Source of the DNA: Candidatus Competibacteraceae bacterium
Lineage (GTDB): Bacteria; Pseudomonadota; Gammaproteobacteria; Competibacterales; Competibacteraceae
Assembly (NCBI GenBank): GCA_020445005.1
Contig: JAGRHM010000610.1
Coordinates: 1 to 6,152 of the forward strand
Reading direction: 5' to 3'
DNA length: 6,152 nucleotides
The notes under the pieces are model-generated. The model was not told the DNA's origin, searched no databases, and was given only the letters and a program-made list of their open reading frames with translations. A program made the position numbers and the translations under genes. Within the stretch, counting starts at the first letter, position 1; the number at the start of each line of letters is the position of its first letter. Shown here in pieces: positions 1-4,753 of the stretch.

Positions 1-93
1 AATAAATATAGTAATTTGATAAATATATTAAATTTTTTAAAAAATCGCTTAGAAAAATTTTATTTGCTTCTAACTGATTATTTATCGTACAAC

Positions 94-123
94 GATTTTA
101 GGTGATTTTAAGTGGTTTTTGGT
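94..123 (+). repeat. Three tandem 10-bp iteron-like repeats
   Basis: The three units are GATTTTAGGT (94-103), GATTTTAAGT (104-113) and GGTTTTTGGT (114-123). They are contiguous and exactly 10 bp long, so equivalent bases face roughly the same side of the helix, as expected for a protein-binding array. They lie between the A/T-rich tract and the first DnaA box. The third copy is degenerate. They may be RepA sites or a 10-mer array within the unwinding region. Confidence 0.45.
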
Positions 124-146
124 CGAAAAATACCTTTTTGACGAAG

Positions 147-155
147 TTATCCACA
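147..155 (+). promoter_or_regulatory. DnaA box 1 (TTATCCACA)
   Basis: This is a perfect match to the canonical DnaA box TTATCCACA. It sits inside a 14-bp sequence (AAGTTATCCACAGG, 144-157) that is repeated identically at 199-212. DnaA binding here would assist opening of the adjacent A/T-rich tract. Confidence 0.8.
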
Positions 156-201
156 GGCTTGGTTGTTTTTTGATCAATAAAGAGGGCCATTTTTGGTAAA
201 G

Positions 202-210
202 TTATCCACA
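202..210 (+). promoter_or_regulatory. DnaA box 2 (TTATCCACA)
   Basis: This is a second perfect DnaA box, in the same orientation as the first and 55 bp further on (start to start). Two perfect boxes in the same orientation next to a rep gene are unlikely by chance and are the strongest evidence for the origin. Confidence 0.8.
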
Positions 211-212
211 GG

Positions 213-234
213 TTGATTAACCTTTTGATTAACC
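213..234 (+). repeat. 12-bp-period direct repeat TTGATTAACC
   Basis: TTGATTAACC occurs at 213-222 and again at 225-234, separated by TT, immediately after DnaA box 2. It may be a pair of initiator-binding half sites. No third copy was found in the window. Confidence 0.4.
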
Positions 235-241
235 TAAAATG

Positions 242-258
242 TTGTAGAAAAACTACAA
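242..258. repeat. Small hairpin TTGTAG-A5-CTACAA
   Basis: This is a perfect 6-bp inverted repeat with a 5-nt A/T loop. TTGTAG occurs again at 277-282 inside the loop of the next inverted repeat, so CTACAA (253-258) could pair with either copy, giving mutually exclusive structures. Confidence 0.45.
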
Positions 259-263
259 TATGT

Positions 264-320
264 CGCAAGAATCCGCTTGTAGACGAGACTCCCACATCGC
301 TCACAAACCGGATTCTTGCG
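264..320. repeat. 12-bp perfect inverted repeat with 33-nt loop downstream of repA
   Basis: CGCAAGAATCCG (264-275) is the exact reverse complement of CGGATTCTTGCG (309-320). It lies 9 bp beyond the repA stop codon. In the repA transcript it would form a GC-containing stem, but no clean U-tract follows, so it is not a textbook intrinsic terminator. It could be a transcript-stabilising or terminating structure, or a cis element of the origin. Confidence 0.55.
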
Positions 321-329
321 TAAAAGCCT

Positions 330-1349
330 TCAGGGTTTTGACCTTTTGGGATCAGATTTGGGAGATTGTGGCGGATGTTCGATCAACACCGAGCGTTTTG
401 GTACTGGAGATGGGCTGTGGGCGAGCAACATTCCGCCTTCATCAATGCTGAATCGGGCAGCCGGGTATTGATCCTTGACCGTCTTCAAAATCTCCAGAAA
501 AACCTCTCGAAACTTTCTGATTCTTTCATAACCTTGTCCAAACTGCTGATGCAGATCAACCCACGGCACAAGCTGGCCGGCTTTGGGGTCAACCCGGTGC
601 AGGCGCTGCGCCAGCCAGCAATAAACATCCAGTCCCATCGCGGAATGCGCCAGGGCGGCTACCGCCCGTTCATCCAGCGGAATGGCGTGTTCCTGGAGGC
701 TGGCGAAGTAATCCGCGCTCAGCTTGATGCTTTTAGGCGACAGCACCCGCTCGCCATCGAACTGTTCAACCCACAAATCGAGGGCGCTGACGATTTGCGT
801 GTTGATCTGCACGGCACGGGATTCGTTACGGCTCATCGAGAGACGGATCAGCGCGGCAGACAGGCGGGTGAGCTGTTCCTTGAATTTCGCAATCTCCTTG
901 CCGTTGGGGGCATAGCCTTGCAGGTCGCGAATGAAGGCGCTCAGACTGGTGTCCATCTCGATGACCGGCGAACCGGTGCGCAGGGCTTCGGTGTTTAGAT
1001 GACAGAGGATCAGGCGGGCGGTTGCGCCAAAGGGCAGGCCCACTGGCACATATTGACCCTGGGGGTCCTTGGCGCGTCCCGCTTCCAGGGAGAGGCGGAC
1101 ATTGCCCTGTTGACGCTCCCAGATGCGCACTTCCGTGCCGGGATCGCGGTAGGGCAGCACGGTCTGGCACAGCACCGTATGTTGAAACAGCAATTCATCG
1201 GGGATTCTGGCATGGATCTCGGCGCTGCTTTTTAGCATGCGTCGGCGAACCGGCGTGGTTTTGCTACGAGCGTCGGTTTTCGCTTTTTGTGTTTCGGACT
1301 GTTGGCGGCGCTTCAGCTTTTCCAGAGCATCGTCAAACAAACTACTCAT
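330..1349 (-). CDS. repA: Plasmid replication initiator protein RepA (RepA_C family)
   Basis: This 339-aa protein resembles the RepA_C family of plasmid replication initiators, which bind the origin and open it for host replication. The N-terminus (about 1-50) is basic and probably flexible. The core holds family-typical stretches: PFGATARLILCHLNTEA (106-122), then RTGSPVIEM and SLSAFIRDL (124-143), then a basic helical segment KFKEQLTRLSAALIRL (155-170). The C-terminal part (about 200-300) contains LDERAVAALAHSAMGLDVY (225-243) and LAQRLHRV (246-253), which match the second winged-helix region of such initiators. Length is normal and there are no internal breaks. The ATG overlaps the upstream gene's stop as ATGA, and a GAGGG Shine-Dalgarno lies within that gene about 8 nt upstream, so translation is probably coupled. 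DnaA boxes and repeats follow directly downstream. The family call is firm; the incompatibility group is unknown. Confidence 0.9.
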   Translation of the reverse strand: MSSLFDDALEKLKRRQQSETQKAKTDARSKTTPVRRRMLKSSAEIHARIPDELLFQHTVLCQTVLPYRDPGTEVRIWERQQGNVRLSLEAGRAKDPQGQYVPVGLPFGATARLILCHLNTEALRTGSPVIEMDTSLSAFIRDLQGYAPNGKEIAKFKEQLTRLSAALIRLSMSRNESRAVQINTQIVSALDLWVEQFDGERVLSPKSIKLSADYFASLQEHAIPLDERAVAALAHSAMGLDVYCWLAQRLHRVDPKAGQLVPWVDLHQQFGQGYERIRKFREVFLEILKTVKDQYPAARFSIDEGGMLLAHSPSPVPKRSVLIEHPPQSPKSDPKRSKP

Positions 1350-2089
1350 ATCAGGCCCTCGGTCGGCAGCGCCAGCCGGTCAGTCGTACTGTCATGACGA
1401 ACCGCGCCCCATTTACGGGCGAGAATGCGCGTTCCCCAGCCCGGTTCGGATTGGATTTCCATTTCATCTATCAGTCGTTTCGCTCCAGGCAAACTACAGC
1501 CCAGCCCATCTGAGGTGGTGAATCCGTCGCTCAGAGCCAGTTCGACATTGGCGATGCCTGGTCCTTGGTCTTGGGCGACTACCTCGATGCCGACTCGGTG
1601 AGGTTGTTTAATCGTGTTCAGCCGGATTTCTCCTCCACCGGCATGAAACAGCATGTTAGCCGCTAGCGAGGTGACGGTCTTGGCGATTTCCGCGCTCACG
1701 GTGGCGGTCAGGGTTTGCAGGTTTTCCGATTTCTGCAGGGAGACGGAGGCTGCCTTCATGTTGTCATTGATGAGCTGGGATGTCATCGTTACGCCGCGCA
1801 ACGACTCCTGCGCCGCGCCGGCGGCTTCTTCCGCGCCGGCGGCGATCTGATCCATCGCTCGCTTGAGTTCTTCGGCGGCCGAAGCAGCTTCGTTGATACC
1901 GCTGGACAATTGGGTCGTGGCTGAAGCGATGCGCTCGGCGGCCTGTTGTTGCTTGGCCATGGTGCGTGCGCGGCGGCGCTCGGCCTCAGCCTGTCGCTGG
2001 ATCTGTTGCTTGTGGGCAGAAGAGTCGCCAGCGCCTTCTTCATCAACAGCTGGGCCGGATTTGGTTCGGGTCTTTTTCACCAGTGCCAT
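1346..2089 (-). CDS. MCP-like helical segment fused to RsbT-like GHKL ATPase domain
   Basis: This 247-aa cytoplasmic chimera has no signal peptide or TM segment. Residues 1-50 are charged. Residues 50-130 are Ala/Glu-rich and look like the helical adaptation region of methyl-accepting chemotaxis proteins (INEAASAAEEL, QIAAGAEEAAGAAQESL), but the CheA/CheW-binding hairpin tip is absent. Residues about 131-227 match the C-terminal part of RsbT-type switch kinases: N-box-like SLAAN (141-145), AGGGEIRL, G1 box DQGPG (174-178), G2-like GLGCSLPG (195-202), then KRLIDEMEI and GTRILARKW. The usual N-box Glu is Ser141, so catalysis is doubtful although nucleotide binding may remain. RsbT proteins normally switch partners with STAS or anti-sigma factors; none is seen here. 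The ATG at 2089 is preferred because GGAG lies 7 nt upstream; an in-frame TTG at 2101 lacks this. The stop overlaps repA's ATG. The partner is unknown. Confidence 0.75.
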   Translation of the reverse strand: MALVKKTRTKSGPAVDEEGAGDSSAHKQQIQRQAEAERRRARTMAKQQQAAERIASATTQLSSGINEAASAAEELKRAMDQIAAGAEEAAGAAQESLRGVTMTSQLINDNMKAASVSLQKSENLQTLTATVSAEIAKTVTSLAANMLFHAGGGEIRLNTIKQPHRVGIEVVAQDQGPGIANVELALSDGFTTSDGLGCSLPGAKRLIDEMEIQSEPGWGTRILARKWGAVRHDSTTDRLALPTEGLI

Positions 2090-2124
2090 GAGTATCTCCA
2101 AGGAGTCTGATGTCGTTCAGCCAT

Positions 2125-2559
2125 TCAGCTGTCGACAAGCTTCGAGATGGGTCTATTGAGCAGGCTGCCTTGTCGCTTGATGAACATGGCGCGCAGCCGT
2201 TCAGCCAGAGTTTCATCCAATTGTTCCGCGCCAAGAATGGCAATGTCTTCGCAAACTTCAAAAATGTTGGGCGCTGTGGCGACGCCAGTGACAATCACTA
2301 CAACCGGGGAGAAGCGCTCATCCCGCAGGTGAACGACAGCGCGCAGCAGTTTAAGCGCCGGCGCATTCCGGGGAAGAACGATCACATCCGGGTAAGTCAT
2401 TAACGTCCGGCGTAACCCATCATTGCAATCTACCGCGTCGCCAATGAGCACAAACCCAGGAATTGCTGCGAATTTGGCCCGTTCCTGCGCGAGATTCCCT
2501 TTATGCATTCCGATGGTGAGCACCCGAATGCTATCGTGGGTATCGACTGGATTTGCCAT
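2125..2559 (-). CDS. Receiver-like protein lacking phosphoacceptor residues (pseudo-receiver)
   Basis: This 144-aa protein has the alternating beta/alpha pattern of a response-regulator receiver without an output domain: strand 1 IRVLTIG (11-17), strand 2 GFVLIGDAVD (35-44), strand 3 YPDVIVLP (57-64) and strand 4 SPVVVIVTG (84-92). The acidic pair after strand 1 is replaced by Gly17-Met18. The position normally holding the phosphorylated Asp after strand 3 is about Pro63, and no conserved Lys is seen near strand 5. It therefore should not accept a phosphoryl group in the usual way and may act as a docking or decoy protein. The gap to the downstream chimera is 35 bp, so they are probably cotranscribed with repA. 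The Shine-Dalgarno is weak (GAGG about 10 nt from the ATG). The fold assignment rests on pattern only and is moderately sure; that this is a gene is more certain. Confidence 0.7.
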   Translation of the reverse strand: MANPVDTHDSIRVLTIGMHKGNLAQERAKFAAIPGFVLIGDAVDCNDGLRRTLMTYPDVIVLPRNAPALKLLRAVVHLRDERFSPVVVIVTGVATAPNIFEVCEDIAILGAEQLDETLAERLRAMFIKRQGSLLNRPISKLVDS

Positions 2560-2580
2560 TAATTGACATGCCTCGACATA

Positions 2581-2586
2581 AGTATA
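2581..2586 (-). promoter_or_regulatory. Candidate -10 element (TATACT) for the pseudo-receiver/chimera/repA operon
   Basis: Read on the minus strand, TATACT matches 5 of 6 bases of the sigma70 -10 consensus and lies 21 bp upstream of the ATG at 2559. No good -35 is found at 16-18 bp spacing (GCAGAT at 17 bp), which would fit an activator-dependent promoter. The expected start point near 2574 would put the two dyads centred at roughly -60 and -82. Confidence 0.35.
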
Positions 2587-2624
2587 ATTTATAATTAAGT
2601 TAAATCTGCCGGGAAAAAGATGTG

Positions 2625-2664
2625 TATCAGGGAATACCTGATATTACATCAGGGAAACGCTGAT
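2625..2664. promoter_or_regulatory. Twin dyad operator, two 17-bp boxes with 22-bp period
   Basis: Box 1 (2626-2642) is ATCAGGGAATACCTGAT. With one flanking base on each side it becomes a perfect 7-bp inverted repeat, TATCAGG-n5-CCTGATA (2625-2643). Box 2 (2648-2664) is ATCAGGGAAACGCTGAT, sharing the first nine bases and the last five with box 1 and keeping ATCAG/CTGAT symmetry. The 22-bp repeat equals about two helical turns, so two dimers would sit on the same DNA face. Dyads of this size suit NarL/FixJ regulators, which bind inverted heptamers, and such a regulator is encoded immediately upstream. That this regulator is the binder is inference. Confidence 0.6.
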
Positions 2665-2666
2665 TT

Positions 2667-2692
2667 TTATTGTCTTCATTATTAGACAATAA
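2667..2692. repeat. Hairpin A: 9-bp inverted repeat, 8-nt loop
   Basis: TTATTGTCT (2667-2675) pairs perfectly with AGACAATAA (2684-2692). It lies between the operator and the regulator's stop codon and shares bases 2688-2692 with hairpin B, so only one can form fully. It could terminate or process the upstream transcript, but there is no U-tract. Confidence 0.5.
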
Positions 2693-2720
2693 TAAATTAT
2701 CCAATAGATAATTTATTATT
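2688..2720. repeat. Hairpin B: 14-bp perfect A/T-rich inverted repeat, 5-nt loop
   Basis: AATAATAAATTATC (2688-2701) pairs perfectly with GATAATTTATTATT (2707-2720) around a CAATA loop. It starts 16 nt beyond the response-regulator stop. It is long and exact but nearly pure A/T, so it is an atypical terminator. A further perfect 12-bp palindrome, CAATAATTATTG, spans the stop codon at 2731-2742. Confidence 0.55.
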
Positions 2721-2736
2721 TTATATAATTCAATAA

Positions 2737-3393
2737 TTATTGACTGATCAGACCGACACAGATGGCGAAGCGGGTGAGTCCAGCGATATCATGGATATCC
2801 AAACGCTCCATTAATTGAGCACAATGCGATTCGGCAGTCTTGATGCTGATGGATAGGCGCTCGGCAATATCGCGCGTGGAATAGCCCTCAACGATCAGTT
2901 GCAGGATTTCGCGCTGACGGCGCGTCAACAACTCAAGACCGGAAGTTGTGGCCGGTTGGCCGCGAATCATGCGTAGATCCTCGTCGAGCAGGTGGTGCGA
3001 CACGGCGGGACTGAGCCAGCGTTCGCCTCTATCGATAGCGCGCAATGCCTGCTCCAGTTCCTCGACAGTGGCATCCTTGATGACGTAACCGACGGCGCCT
3101 ATCCGCAAAGCTTCCAGCACGTAGTTCTCGGTGGAATGCATGGACAGAATGACGACCCGCGTTTTAGGCGCGTCTCGGATAATCAGAGTGGTTGCATCCA
3201 GTCCATTAAGTCCTGGCATACTGATATCGATTAAAGCAATATCCGGCTCCAGGAGCCGGCTTAGACGAACGGCTTCACGGCCTTCACCCGCCTCGGCCAC
3301 CACCTCAAAACCGTCAAATCCTTCGACCAGGCTGCGTAAGCCTGCTCTAACCAGCGTATGGTCGTCAGCTAACAGGATCCGGGTCAGACTCAT
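2737..3393 (-). CDS. NarL/FixJ-family response regulator (receiver + LuxR-type HTH)
   Basis: This 218-aa DNA-binding response regulator has a complete receiver domain (about 4-120): acidic pair Asp10-Asp11, phosphoacceptor Asp56 in LIDISMPG, Ser84 in VILSMHS and Lys106 in GYVIKD. A linker leads to a LuxR/GerE HTH (about 153-216) with LTRRQREILQLIVEGYSTRD and then IAERLSISIKTAESH. All residues for phosphorylation and DNA binding are present and the length is typical. The ATG at 3393 gives the canonical N-terminus MSLTRILLADDH; an upstream in-frame start at 3474 would only add the antisense-like tail of the kinase region. The gene overlaps the kinase 3' end by 29 bp, so the two are translationally linked and form a two-component pair. 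It probably acts on the twin dyads just downstream (inference). The signal sensed is unknown. Confidence 0.92.
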   Translation of the reverse strand: MSLTRILLADDHTLVRAGLRSLVEGFDGFEVVAEAGEGREAVRLSRLLEPDIALIDISMPGLNGLDATTLIIRDAPKTRVVILSMHSTENYVLEALRIGAVGYVIKDATVEELEQALRAIDRGERWLSPAVSHHLLDEDLRMIRGQPATTSGLELLTRRQREILQLIVEGYSTRDIAERLSISIKTAESHCAQLMERLDIHDIAGLTRFAICVGLISQ

Positions 3394-4183
3394 AGCGTTT
3401 TTCCAATAAGGGCAGGATAACTTTAACCATCGCGCCTTCGCCCGGTCGACTGGCGAGAGTCCACTGGCCGCCAAGCAGTTCAGCGCGTTCGCGCATATTG
3501 CTCAAACTCATGCCAGGTTCGCAATGGGTAGGCGGCGTTTCCAGTTCGAATCCGCCACCATTGTCCTGGATCGTCAGCGTCAGTTCCTGATCATCGGTAT
3601 GGATGGCGATGATGATGGATTGCGCCTGTCCATGCCGAATGGCGTTGTTGACCGCCTCCTGAGCGATGCGGAATACGGCGATTTCCAATTCTGCGGACAA
3701 GGGGGGAATGTGGTCCTGAACTTTGATGACGCAGCCGGTGCGTTCGGTCTGACGCCGCGCGAACCAGTGCAGAGCCGAGGAAAGGCCGAGGTCATCCAGC
3801 ATCGCGGGGCGCAGGTCGCGCGCGGTGTCGCGGATATGTTCGAGGGTGTGGTCGACGATTTCCAGGCAGTCGGCGATCCGCCGCTGGTTTCCGGCATTCG
3901 TCAGGTTGCGCCCGAGAACGCCCAGACTGAGCTTGAGGGCGGTCAGTTGTTGTCCCAGGTCATCCCGCAATTCACGCGCCAGGGCACGGCGTTCTTCTTC
4001 CTGCACGGACAGCAGACGTCGCGATAGTTTTCTTAAATACTCGGCGGATTGATGCGATAGCTCCTGAGTGAGATGACGCTGTTCGGTTTCCCGTAACTGA
4101 CTCTTCATCGAATTTTTGATAGCGACAGAGCAGTCGGTATAGCAGGGCCGAGGTGACGCCAATGAACAGCCAGCTCTTGCCAA
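3365..4183 (-). CDS. HisKA_3-type histidine kinase core lacking the phosphoacceptor His (frame-separated from its sensor part)
   Basis: Numbered from 4183, the ORF is 272 aa. Residues about 28-65 form a charged coiled coil, and the HisKA_3 dimerisation region covers about 60-130. The H-box reads ALARELRDDLGQ: the invariant His is Arg73 (codon CGG), while the DxxxQ pattern (Asp74...Gln78), linked to phosphatase activity in NarX-type sensors, is kept. The HATPase_c domain (about 163-259) is intact, with N-box QEAVNN (175-180), G1 DNGGG (207-211) and G2 GMSLSNMRERA (224-234). The protein should bind ATP but should not autophosphorylate on the usual His, so it may mainly dephosphorylate its regulator. 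The first 25 or so residues are read from the wrong frame of the sensor region. The natural protein probably continues from the membrane part starting at 4319, through a one-base frameshift near 4113; an internal ATG at 4108 would give 247 aa. Confidence 0.8.
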   Translation of the reverse strand: MARAGCSLASPRPCYTDCSVAIKNSMKSQLRETEQRHLTQELSHQSAEYLRKLSRRLLSVQEEERRALARELRDDLGQQLTALKLSLGVLGRNLTNAGNQRRIADCLEIVDHTLEHIRDTARDLRPAMLDDLGLSSALHWFARRQTERTGCVIKVQDHIPPLSAELEIAVFRIAQEAVNNAIRHGQAQSIIIAIHTDDQELTLTIQDNGGGFELETPPTHCEPGMSLSNMRERAELLGGQWTLASRPGEGAMVKVILPLLEKRYESDPDPVS

Positions 4184-4319
4184 TGGAGTAAACGAGGGGG
4201 AAAACGGTGGTGGTTGCAGAGAGTTGCGCTAGGAACAGATCGGAGAGAAGCGCCCAGGATAAGGCGACGACGGCGTAGATCGTCGTAAGCTTCTGCGCCC
4301 GCGAGGCAAGGCGATCCAT
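3972..4319 (-). CDS. Two-TM sensor N-terminus of the histidine kinase (frameshifted, broken ORF)
   Basis: Translation from the ATG at 4319 gives an N-terminus with two hydrophobic helices, about residues 12-34 (includes YAVVALSWALLSDLFL) and 47-66 (includes SWLFIGVTSALLYRLL). This SD...K.W.F..T..LLY.L pattern is common at the front of PAS/GGDEF and histidine-kinase sensors as a short membrane anchor. After about residue 69 (CRYQK) the frame yields a low-complexity tail to 3972 that is out-of-frame reading of the kinase coiled coil. Removing one A from the A5 run (minus strand, 4113-4117) joins CRYQ to NSMKSQL of the kinase ORF, giving one protein of roughly 316 aa. It starts 39 bp after the 68-aa gene and no strong Shine-Dalgarno is visible. 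This is either a genuine disrupting insertion or a homopolymer sequencing error. Confidence 0.6.
   Translation of the reverse strand: MDRLASRAQKLTTIYAVVALSWALLSDLFLAQLSATTTVFPLVYSIGKSWLFIGVTSALLYRLLCRYQKFDEESVTGNRTASSHSGAIASIRRVFKKTIATSAVRAGRRTPCPGA
4113..4117 (-). other. Frameshift site (A5 homopolymer) between sensor and kinase frames
   Basis: On the minus strand the sensor frame reads TAT CAA AAA TTC, while the kinase frame reads ATC AAA AAT TCG ATG. Deleting one A gives TAT CAA AAT TCG ATG and fuses the two. Both sides are clearly coding, so the shift lies within a few codons of this run. A programmed +1 shift is possible in principle but nothing specific supports it. Confidence 0.6.
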
Positions 4320-4358
4320 TTGGCGACGCTTCGGTCAACGGCGATGTTCACCGAAAAG

Positions 4359-4565
4359 TTAGGCAGTTCCCGGTGGGATAGCCGGATTTGCTGCTGTGTC
4401 TTCCATGAAAATTTCTATGATATGGGGCAGGAGAAGCTGCGATCCGGGATAGCGATCCAGCATCTTCAGCAAGACGCCTGCCAGGGCGGGGTTGCGATAT
4501 TCGAGGGTGATGAGCCAGCGCGTGGCGTAGTCGACGAGGACGGCGTTGGAGGGAACAGGTTGCAT
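4359..4565 (-). CDS. Unknown 68-aa protein at the head of the kinase/regulator operon
   Basis: I do not recognise this protein. It is 68 aa, starts MQPVPSNAVLVDYATRWL and has an amphipathic, Leu-rich middle (PALAGVLLKMLDRY at about 26-39, then LLLPHIIEIF at 44-53) and a Pro/Ala-rich C-terminus. There is no cleavable signal peptide, no convincing TM helix and no Cys. The start is well supported: GGAG lies 7 nt before the ATG in GGAGAAACAACATG. It precedes the sensor-kinase start by 39 bp on the same strand, so it is probably the first gene of the transcript that includes kinase and regulator. A role as a small accessory or signalling partner is only a guess from position. Confidence 0.6.
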   Translation of the reverse strand: MQPVPSNAVLVDYATRWLITLEYRNPALAGVLLKMLDRYPGSQLLLPHIIEIFMEDTAANPAIPPGTA

Positions 4566-4607
4566 GTTGTTTCTCCGATACCTAATGTTAATAATTTGTT
4601 TTTTAAA

Positions 4608-4634
4608 TACGACAATGTTGGTAATTTACGACAA
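4608..4634. repeat. Direct repeat TACGACAA, 19-bp period, in front of the 68-aa gene
   Basis: TACGACAA occurs at 4608-4615 and 4627-4634. On the minus strand these read TTGTCGTA, followed by A/T-rich DNA, about 43-62 bp upstream of the ATG at 4565. Each includes a weak -35-like TTGTCG, and TATTAA at 4593-4588 would be a poor -10 at 16 bp. It may be an operator or part of a promoter. Confidence 0.3.
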
Positions 4635-4753
4635 ATCTTGAGATTACGCAAGCGCCATTATTTGAGGGGTGCTGCACTCAAGGTCCATGACAACCGACGC
4701 ACTGCTGCAGATGTTTCTTCACCGCCGATTCCCGTTTGTATAGGTCAGGTTAG

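Larger units (their letters stand above)
1..329. other. oriV: Putative plasmid replication origin (oriV)
   Basis: This non-coding stretch directly follows the 3' end of the replication initiator gene. Its left part (1-65) is almost pure A/T, including a 14-bp palindrome at 32-45, and would suit a DNA-unwinding element. A small dyad, ATCGT-aca-ACGAT, lies at 84-96. To its right are three tandem 10-bp repeats (94-123), two perfect DnaA boxes (147-155 and 202-210), a 12-bp-period direct repeat (213-234) and two inverted repeats (242-258 and 264-320). The combination of DnaA boxes, short iteron-like repeats and an AT-rich tract beside a rep gene is the usual architecture of theta-type, Rep-dependent origins. 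The repeats are few and short, so which ones RepA binds cannot be decided here. The region continues past the left edge of the window. Confidence 0.65.

Noticed and set aside
94..234. Short repeats as a CRISPR array
   Set aside because: Units are 10-12 bp and contiguous, with no unique spacers of regular size and no cas genes.
264..320. Integron attC or transposon end
   Set aside because: No GTTRRRY/RYYYAAC core pair, no target duplication and no integrase or transposase in the window.
366..998. Plus-strand ORF of 210 codons opposite repA
   Set aside because: It is antisense to a clear RepA_C gene and has no recognisable domain or ribosome site.
1022..1513. Plus-strand ORF of 163 codons
   Set aside because: It is antisense to the repA start and the end of the GHKL chimera; composition is that of a shadow frame.
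2090..2101. TTG start at 2101 for the MCP/RsbT chimera
   Set aside because: The ATG at 2089 has GGAG at 7 nt; the TTG would place that Shine-Dalgarno inside the gene.
2667..2720. Standard intrinsic terminator for the response-regulator transcript
   Set aside because: Stems are almost entirely A/T and neither is followed by a U-tract on the minus strand.
3394..3474. Longer N-terminus for the response regulator (start at 3474)
   Set aside because: The extra 27 residues overlap the kinase HATPase coding region and precede a canonical receiver start at 3393.
4105..4338. Alternative 77-codon minus-strand ORF in the sensor region
   Set aside because: It has no hydrophobic pattern of its own and lies out of frame with the clear two-TM segment.
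4678..4745. Heme-binding-like CVGCH in a short minus-strand frame (codons at 4687-4701)
   Set aside because: The frame is about 23 codons between stops, with no signal peptide or cytochrome fold; most likely chance.
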